Origin: Vulpes vulpes
Taxonomy: Eukaryota > Chordata > Mammalia > Carnivora > Canidae
Direction of reading: 5' to 3'
DNA length: 64,000 bases
Assembly (NCBI RefSeq): GCF_048418805.1
Contig: NC_132785.1
Location: 126,149,268 to 126,213,267 of the forward strand
A program made the position numbers and the translations under genes. Shown here one piece after another: positions 57,466 to 64,000 of the stretch. The first letter of the stretch is position 1. Each line of letters starts with the position of its first letter. The notes under the pieces are model-generated. The model was not told where the DNA came from. It saw only the letters and a list, made by a program, of their open reading frames with translations, and did no database searches.

Positions 57466-57699
57466 CCTGCCCTTCTTTTTAAAAACTGAATAATATTCCA
57501 CTGGGTGTATATATCACATCTTGTTTATCCATTCGCCTGTCAAGGGACACTTGGGTTACTTCCGCATTTGGCTCCTGTGAATAATGCTGCTATGAACATG
57601 GGTATGCAAATATCTCTTCAAGACCCTGCCTTCAGTTCCTTTGGGTATATAACCAGAAGTCGAATTTTCTACTTCATTCTTTAAAGTGCACATACGACT

Positions 57700-58681
57700 C
57701 TTTAAATAGTCTACGCACGGCCACCTGCAGTTTGGAGAGTACTGTGTTCTGTGGCCATATTCCCAGCCCCAAGCACAGTGCCTGGTACTGTATAAACTAT
57801 TTTTGGAGAAATGTTGAATTAAACAATAGATACGCAAGCTACATTTCTGGGTAATTTAAAAAATTACTTCTCTACGAGTAAAGGCTACAGAGCTCCCATT
57901 TTCCTTTCTCTTTTTCACACATTGTACAATATGCTGCTATTAATGCCACTGAATGCTATGGTTATATTGTCCTAGAGAGTGTACATCACTTATTACAGTG
58001 ACAACGGTTTTTGGTCTTGGGCCATAAATTATCTCAAGATGACATGGAATAACAATCTGTTAAGATGTTTGGGCGCAAAAAATCACACATCGTTAATTAA
58101 GTGTTCAGAGATTTTTCTTGGACTTTCCCCACGGATCTTCTTCAATGCTGTGTAGATTATACCTAATTGACTTAACATGTGTATCCTTGTAATTATACTA
58201 AATTTTGCTTTTTTTTTTTTTTTTTTAGAATGAGCTTTTGCCATTGTGGGAAAAGCATAGCCGTTAAGTAGTTAGGTTAAGAGTATAATCACAATCTCGA
58301 TCATCTTGAAAGCGAGTGGACTGAGTTCTTTTATTTTTTTTAAGGTTTTTTAAAAATTTATTTTTTAAAAGTTAATATGTGCATAAAAGGAAACTGAAAA
58401 ACACAAGAAGCAAAGAACAAAGTCATCCATAATAAGCACAAGCAGTTTACGGTTTGACTTCTAGGTCCCGTGTGTGTACCTACCTACACAAGTAAGCATT
58501 TTTGGATGAGTTCTTAATCGTTATTTGCAATTGTGCTCTAGTGAAAGTAAAATTGTCTATGAAAATCTCCAGCTCAATTTTTCTCCTGCCCCACTTCTGA
58601 ATTTCCTTTGTTCTTCACTCTTTTCAGTCATGGTCAAATAGCATTCCGCGAACATGCTAAATCAAGAATATTAACGCTCTT
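57700..58681. other. AT-rich stretch, partly repeat-free
   Basis: The section 57890-58300 is non-repetitive with words such as 'gccataaattatctcaagat' and 'catcgttaattaagtgttca', and a T run lies at 58209-58226. No gene is seen. Confidence 0.35.
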
Positions 58682-58819
58682 GGGTGCCTGGGTGGCTCAG
58701 TCAGTTAAGCGTCTGCCTTTGGCTCAGGTCATGATCCTGGGGTCCCGGGATCGAGTCTCGCATACCTGCTTCTGCCTCTGCCTCTCTCTGTCTCTCATGA
58801 ATAAATAATAAAATCTAAA
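58682..58819 (+). mobile_element. SINEC copy, internally shortened, with perfect duplication
   Basis: A sense element starting 'gggtgcctgggtggctcagt' that lacks part of its middle. A perfect 18-bp duplication, AAGAATATTAACGCTCTT, is at 58664-58681 and 58820-58837. Confidence 0.95.
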
Positions 58820-58837
58820 AAGAATATTAACGCTCTT

Positions 58838-60614
58838 AAGAAGAGACATCTTTTCATCATTTATTCATAATTATCATCTTCTTTCCAATTTGAAGAATGC
58901 CAGTAGTCAGCTTTTTATGCCAATTATCTGCTGCATTCTAATGCGTAAAACTGCCAAGTGGAGGAGAGGTAGCATTAGGATTGGATTTGAAGGGGAGAAG
59001 GTGGGAGACGAGAACACAGACAAGGGCAAAGATCCAAGTGCACCTGCCTTCAGTCTTGCCCTTCGAAAGCCCCTTCTCTATAGCACCTGCCTCTTGCTTT
59101 AGAGATGCAGAGGGTCCACCTCTACTGGGCAGTGACAGGGGTGGCTTTAAATGACCCTTCGGCCTCTGCTGCCCTCTCTAGTTGGTGCACATTCCCTTTC
59201 CCCTTCAAAGTTCTCAAATGTGCATCTGCGTGTGCTCTCCCTTTGATGACCTGGCTTCCGTCCCCACTGCTCACCGAGATGCTCCAGGCCACCCGACAAG
59301 CCCTCTGCCACCAGATGGAAGGGCCTCTGCCCAGCCTCATCCTCCTCGACCCGTCCTGCACAGAGAATCCTGTGAAAATGCCCACCTCTTTACAACTTTC
59401 TGTGCTCCTAGTTCAATGAGACAATATCGTAGGTAGCTTTCTTGCCTCTCTTTCTGGATGCTCCTTTGGAATCTCACTCATCCCATCCCAAAGTGCTGCC
59501 CAACTTCGGTTGACTTACTTTTCTCACCTTTCAAAAGTTTGTTAACTACTTCTACCCAAGTCCCCTTCTTTCACTGGCACACCATCGCCAATCCCCAATC
59601 GCTCCGGGCTTTTCTAGCAGGATGCTTGCTGTCCTCTCTTGGCTTTTCCACATGTCCAGCGGCCTGTTCTGTGTCGACGAGGTTCCTCTGGCGTGTCTCC
59701 CAGTCTCTTTACCTCCCTCTGATGGTGAAGGTGCTCAGGCCTCACCCCGCCCTGGGCCACTCCAGCTCCAGAGCCAGGCCCCTGCTGTCCAGTCCACACA
59801 CAGACACGTCTCTCTGACGCAGCTTTAGCTGCCACTTGCTTGTGTGCCAACATCCCACCTCCCTCCTCCGCCTGCCACCAGCTGTGTTCAGACTCTTCTG
59901 CAGGCCCTCGGGGCCTCTCCTACCTGGCTCCCCCCACTCAGTGCAATCTATTTCCCACCTGTCTGCGATACAAGCTGTTCATTCCTGCCAGAGCAGCCCT
60001 TTGGCGGGTCAGCAGACCTGGGATCACTCATGCTGTCCTTCCCAGCGACCTTCAAGCTCTGGGGCCCCGTCAAAGCAACCCGGATAGCCCTTCACAGTCC
60101 CACACACATTTTCCTAGTTGACAATCCCTGTCATCCTGTGTGTCTGGTCTCTCTGGCCAGGTGAAGGATAAGATCTTCAACCTGCCTTCTGCCCACAACC
60201 TCCAGTGTGGGTCATGGCTAACCCCCCTCCCATGCCAAACAGGCCACTTACAGTGATAGAGCCCCCGCTCTGGCAGTGCCTTCCGCTTCTGCCTCTGAAC
60301 CCACTGAGCCCCACACAACGTCTTGATTGCAGCTTCTCACTATTCTCATTTCACCTCCAGGGTGTTCAACCCATACAAGTGAATACCTACAACTTGAGGC
60401 CATTCACACATGTAAGTGGATTAGAACACGGAAGCGCATGGCGGGTAGTCATAAGGCCTACGAATTGTGAATTGCAACTGCGATGTGGCAGGAGCACACG
60501 TGCTGGCAGTCTCCTCTGCACCCAGCCAGGGGATCCTCCAGCGCGTGTATTGTCTCCATTGCCCAGCACCAGTACTTGGGGCCGCGCGGGGTGGAACTCC
60601 AGTCATTAATGCAG
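58838..60614. other. Stretch upstream of the EML1 promoter, no gene recognised
   Basis: Moderately GC-rich DNA with CT-rich, L2-like passages at 59100-59500 and 60200-60350. Long open frames continue rightward into the TG tract and CpG island and are not genes. Confidence 0.4.
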
Positions 60615-60973
60615 CGTGTGCGCGCGCTTGTGTGCATGTGTGCATGTATGTGTGCGCGCGTGTGTGCATGTGTGCATGTGTGTGCGCGCGGTTGTGTGCA
60701 TGTGTGTGCATGTGTGCGTGTATGTGTGCGCGTGTGTGCATGTGTGTGTACGCGTGTGTGCACGTGTGCGTGTATGTGCGCACTTGTGTGCATGTGTGTG
60801 CGCGCGGTTGTGTGCATGTGTGTGCGCGCTTGTGTGCATGTGTGTGTGCGCGCTTGTGTGCATGTGTGTGCATGTGTGTGTGCGTGTGTGCATGTATGTG
60901 CGCGCTTGCGTGCATGTGTGTGCGCGCGCTTGTGTGCATGTGTGTACGCGCGTGTGCATGTGTGTGTGCGCGC
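60615..60973. repeat. Long alternating TG/CG/CATG tract, Z-DNA candidate
   Basis: Nearly 360 bp of alternating pyrimidine-purine sequence mixes TGTGTG, GCGCGC and TGCATG. The alternation breaks only at CTTG or GGTTG steps. A loose unit of about 20-26 bp, 'gcgcgcttgtgtgcatgtg', recurs. It ends just before the EML1 CpG island. Cys/Val/His/Arg-rich open frames through it are artefacts of the repeat. Confidence 0.9.
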
Positions 60974-61487
60974 TGGAAAAGTGAGCGAGTGCTGGGTCTG
61001 GGTGTCCCCCGCCCCCGGACCGGCTAACGAGTGTGTAATGCGGCCGATCTGTGAGGCAGGGGCTGACCGGAGGGGACAGGCCGCCCAGACTCCGCGGTCT
61101 CGGCTTCAGCGGAGGCCCGGGCGGCGGCCCCTCCGGGGCGAGTCCTCCCGGGACGCGGGGCCCGGCGCCGCGGAGGCCGCCTGGGGAGGGGGCGCGCCGC
61201 GGCCCGGAGCGGAGCGGCTCCGACGGGGGCTCGCGCTCCCTCCGTGTCGGTCCGGGGGCCCCCGGGGCGCGGGGATTGGGCCTCGGCGGCCGCAGGCGGG
61301 GGCTCCCCGGGCCGCCGCTCGCTTTGTCCCCGGGCGCCCCCCCCCCACGCTCCTTGCGTCCCGGCCTCCCGGGGGGCCCCCGCCGCCCGGCCGCTCCCCC
61401 GGCCCCCGGCTCCGCCCCGCCGCCCCGCCGCCCCGCCGAGGCCGCCCCCTGGCGGGCAGCGCGAGCAGCGCCGGCGTCGGGCCCGCG

Positions 61488-61523
61488 CGGCGGCGGCGGC
61501 GGCGGCAGCGGCGGCGGCGGCGG
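61488..61523. repeat. CGG trinucleotide tract, (CGG)6-CAG-(CGG)5
   Basis: Twelve triplets with a single CAG interruption lie about 165-200 bp upstream of the EML1 start codon, possibly in the 5' UTR. A second GGC-rich run follows at 61626-61650. Confidence 0.9.
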
Positions 61524-61530
61524 GCCCGGG

Positions 61531-61544
61531 GTTGCCATGGTAAC
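61531..61544. promoter_or_regulatory. Perfect RFX X-box
   Basis: GTTGCCATGGTAAC matches both arms of the X-box consensus GTNRCC-N(0-3)-RGYAAC. It lies 144 bp upstream of the EML1 ATG inside the CpG island. RFX factors bind such sites in promoters of ciliary and microtubule genes. Confidence 0.75.
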
Positions 61545-61687
61545 CGGCCGCGGCCGCCGCCACAGCAGGGCCGGCCCCAGCGCCAACGCCGGCCGCGGCT
61601 CGGCTCGGCTCAGTGTGGGGGTGAGCGGCGGCGGCGGTGGCGGCGGCGCGGCCGGCCGGGGAGCGGGCGCGGCCCGGCGGGCTCAGC

Positions 61688-61754
61688 ATGGAGGACGGCT
61701 TCGCGAGCTACAGCAGCCTGTACGACACGTCCTCGCTGCTCCAGTTCTGCAACG
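61688..61754 (+). CDS. EML1: EML1, canonical first coding exon (partial gene)
   Basis: The exon encodes the first 22 residues, MEDGFASYSS then LYDTSSLLQFCN, of echinoderm microtubule-associated protein-like 1, plus the first base (G) of the next codon. A GTGAGC donor follows at 61755. The expected next residue is Asp, which a leading G fits. The start codon has A at -3 and G at +4. Residue 6 is Ala; I recall Ser in human. The full protein, about 815 residues, has an N-terminal coiled coil for trimerisation and a C-terminal tandem WD propeller that binds tubulin. None of those exons is in this window. EML1 acts on microtubules in dividing neural progenitors, and loss causes cortical heterotopia in human and mouse. 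The GTG 51 bp upstream in the same frame is not a plausible start. Confidence 0.93.
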
Positions 61755-64000
61755 GTGAGCGGCGGGCGGGCGAGGCCGGGCCGGGCGGGCGGGCCGGGAG
61801 GCCGCGCAAAGTTGCGGCGGGGGCGCGCGGTTCCCGCCGCCGCGGGCGCATTGTGCAGGCCCGCGGGCCGCGCCCGGCTCGCCCCCGCGCCCCCGCGCCC
61901 CCCGCGCCCCCGAGCCCGCCGGTGCGCGCGGGCGGCCGGGCCCGGGAGCCGCGGAGCGAGCGCACGGGGCGCGCGGCGCGTGGGGAGGCCGGGCGGGCGG
62001 GCGGGCGGGCGCGGGGACGTGTTGCTCGCCGGGTCCGGGCCGCCGCGAGGCTGCTCTGCGGGAGCATCTCGGCGCGCGGGTCCCCGGGGAGCACGACCCT
62101 CCGCGGCGGCGGGACCCGGTGCGGCCACCCCCGTGCACCGCGGGGCGCAGGCGGAGCGAGCCTGGCTGCAGAGGGCTCGCCCTGTTTTGTTTACGGGAGG
62201 GGAGATTTTACTGTTTTTTTAAAAAATTTCTATTATCATCATTTTTTTCTTTTTTTTTTGTACAGGCAGGAAACTAATAACTAGCAATATGGCATCTTTG
62301 GGGCAAAAAAAAAAAAAAATGTAAAAAAAATCCTTGAAAGATTTGAAAGCTTTCGGTCTCCTTAGCAGGATTGAAAAAGGTTTTCACATCGCACGGCGTT
62401 ATTTTATGGGAACATGATGTATGATATATTCATGCACGAGAGTTAACCAATTTTTTGTTTGTTTGTTTTGTTTTTAACGTTGGGTTTATGGCTTTCTCAG
62501 AGGGTCCCAAAAGTTTGTTAAAGGAGGAGCCATGTGTGTTTCTACCGAGTTTGCCCATAGTACGATCGGAGTAATTTGGGGTGCTAGATGCATTGACAAC
62601 TGGAGCAGTTTGTTTTGCGGTTGTAGTTGTGGTTTAGGGGGAACTTTACAGCTCTTCGACACCTGTTTGCAAATAAGAGGTATTGGCCGTAGCCATAAAG
62701 ATGACCGAGTGTGTCGGTCCTTCCTCTGTAATGATGTTTTAATCTCTGGCAGAATTGATCTTTGGCTTTTCTGTGTAAGAGTTTTTCTGATAGTTCAGCA
62801 GAGAATAACTTTCCTGTTAATCACCTGCAGGCCTTCATTAACTTAGCAATGCTCTCTTCGGGGGAAGGGGAGAAAGTTCGAGCTCTCCAGATGTAACAGC
62901 AGCTTCCCAGAGCAGAACCCCTGTGTTTTGGGTCCTGAGATGGTGTTGAAGGCAGGCAGAAGGTATTTGGTTCTGGGCCACTGGAACCCCTCCTAGTTCA
63001 GAGTCATGGGAGCCTTCTGCTCTCTGGTGAGGTGCATAGAATTCTCAATTAAATTTTGAATGCTTCCCTTAAATGACTTACAATCAATCCTACTAGAATT
63101 ACTATTTGTGATGTAAAGGTAGTACCGCCTCCTGCGTGTTTATGATAGAATCCCTCCTATATTAGTTGTGAAAGGCCTGTGGCTGAAAAATCATATTAAG
63201 TGAATTCCAGGCATGAAGGCTTTTAAAAACTTAATATGTGGGCAAATACGTTGACAGTTTGATTTAGGTTATGGAAATGAGCCTAGATATTTTTATTTGA
63301 GCAGTTGTTTGGGGGCCTGGTCATATCGTTCCTAAATAGCAGTTCAGTCGTGAGGTTGACCTACACATCTATTCATGAGGGATTTGGTTTTCGGCCTTTT
63401 CTTGTTAATTGCAAGTTTAGAGATGTTGGTTAGGGGTCTTCCTAATAATGATGTCTGGGAGAAAGTAACGGCCAGCTCGTACATGTTGCATGGGTGAGAG
63501 TTTAAGAAAAATCACTTTAAAATAGCTAGAATCAGACTGTAGGATCACTTCAAAACACGGTTGAATGAATCATAGCTGTTGAATTTCTTTTCTCAGAAAG
63601 TGCTTAGCTCTGTTTTTATTATGTTTTGGTTACCATATGAATAAACTTTAAAGCAAGAATAGTTTATGGGGCAGAATGGGCGTTAACTAATGATGTCTGA
63701 AGCAACAGATGTTTTGATGTGAAATTATTCATTTTAAGAGGCTCCCATTAAGTAAAAGTATAAATGAACACAATTTAGCTAATTACTATGATGATTCCAT
63801 TAAAGCAGCGGCTCACAGAAACACCGTTTCACCAAGAATGAAATGAAACATGTGGGTATTTCATTAGCTGCACTGAGAAAAAATTTTTTCTTTTTAAATG
63901 AGGGATTTACATGACAATGGGCCAGACTACAGCAGCATAATATATGAACTCCTCCATTTTCATATGTTGATGAAGCCTCCTGCTTTTGATAATGACAGGA
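61755..64000 (+). other. EML1: EML1 intron 1 (5' part)
   Basis: It begins with a GTGAGC donor. The CpG island persists to about 62160, followed by T- and A-rich runs (62210-62330) and then AT-rich, apparently repeat-free DNA to the window edge. No second EML1 exon is seen. The low repeat content from 62400 to 64000 is compatible with intronic regulatory sequence. Confidence 0.75.

Larger units (their letters stand above)
56755..57680 (-). repeat. Antisense L1M relic split by two SINEs
   Basis: The left part has 'taaatggacagttcaggggc' and 'tgaatttgactcctctgggg'. The right part has 'aactgaataatattccactg', 'gacacttgggttacttccgc' and 'cctttgggtatataaccaga'. The two parts are in register around SINEs at 57100-57264 and 57275-57465. 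Confidence 0.8.
60975..62160 (+). promoter_or_regulatory. EML1: CpG island and promoter region of EML1
   Basis: This very high G+C and CpG-dense stretch with many GC boxes surrounds the first coding exon at 61688-61754 and extends about 400 bp into intron 1. No TATA box is visible, as is usual for CpG-island promoters. It contains an RFX X-box at 61531-61544 and a CGG tract at 61488-61523. The transcription start cannot be fixed from sequence alone. An upstream ATG in perfect Kozak context at 61537 makes a start downstream of it attractive. Confidence 0.85.

Noticed and set aside
61637..61687. In-frame extension of EML1 upstream of its ATG
   Set aside because: It has no ATG, only a GTG, and the ATG at 61688 has a strong Kozak context and matches the known protein start.
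60421..62222. Very long frames (up to 579 codons) leading toward EML1, Cys/Val/His-rich then Arg/Pro/Gly-rich
   Set aside because: They are translations of the TG/CG tract and the CpG island. The true EML1 coding start is the ATG at 61688.

Overview
This is a mammalian, almost certainly canid, nuclear sequence. The main reason is the large number of tRNA-Lys-derived CAN-SINEs of the SINEC_Cf type. They carry the canid head (near 'gggatccctgggtggcgcagcgg'-like words), the CT-rich segment and an AATAAA-rich tail, and many have perfect or near-perfect target-site duplications. MIR, L2, L1M and Tigger relics are the ordinary placental-mammal background. I saw no bacterial, viral or retroviral genes.

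Layout. Positions 1-933 are a degenerate TTAGGG-related array, followed by a GC-rich CpG island with a 14-bp minisatellite (934-1640). From about 1.6 to 22 kb the DNA is GC-rich, poor in L1 and sprinkled with MIR/L2. A small CpG-rich patch at 7.3-7.9 kb holds a possible alternative first exon. From 22 to 30 kb there is a dense cluster of SINEC insertions. From 30 to 58 kb the DNA is AT-rich and dominated by antisense L1/L1M relics with SINEs nested in them, separated by repeat-free islands that look like non-coding regulatory DNA. From 58.8 to 60.6 kb the DNA becomes GC-rich again. A 360-bp alternating purine-pyrimidine TG/CG tract (60615-60973) leads into a strong CpG island (about 60975-62160).

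Genes. The one gene I can name is EML1 on the + strand, represented by its canonical first coding exon (61688-61754) and the beginning of intron 1, which runs off the right edge. A second candidate first exon lies 54 kb upstream (7585-7612). It starts with an ATG, encodes nine residues and ends in a GTGAGT donor in the same phase as EML1 exon 1, so it could feed the same exon 2. If so, nearly the whole window is the first intron of a long EML1 transcript. An RFX X-box lies in front of each candidate exon: perfect at 61531-61544, with one arm mismatch at 7296-7309. That fits a gene linked to microtubules and cilia.

The telomere-like array is G-rich on the + strand at the left end of the window. 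A left chromosome end would read C-rich on this strand, so the block is interstitial or inverted, or is an assembly join. Except for the two short exons, every long open frame examined is explained by repeats or GC-rich sequence.
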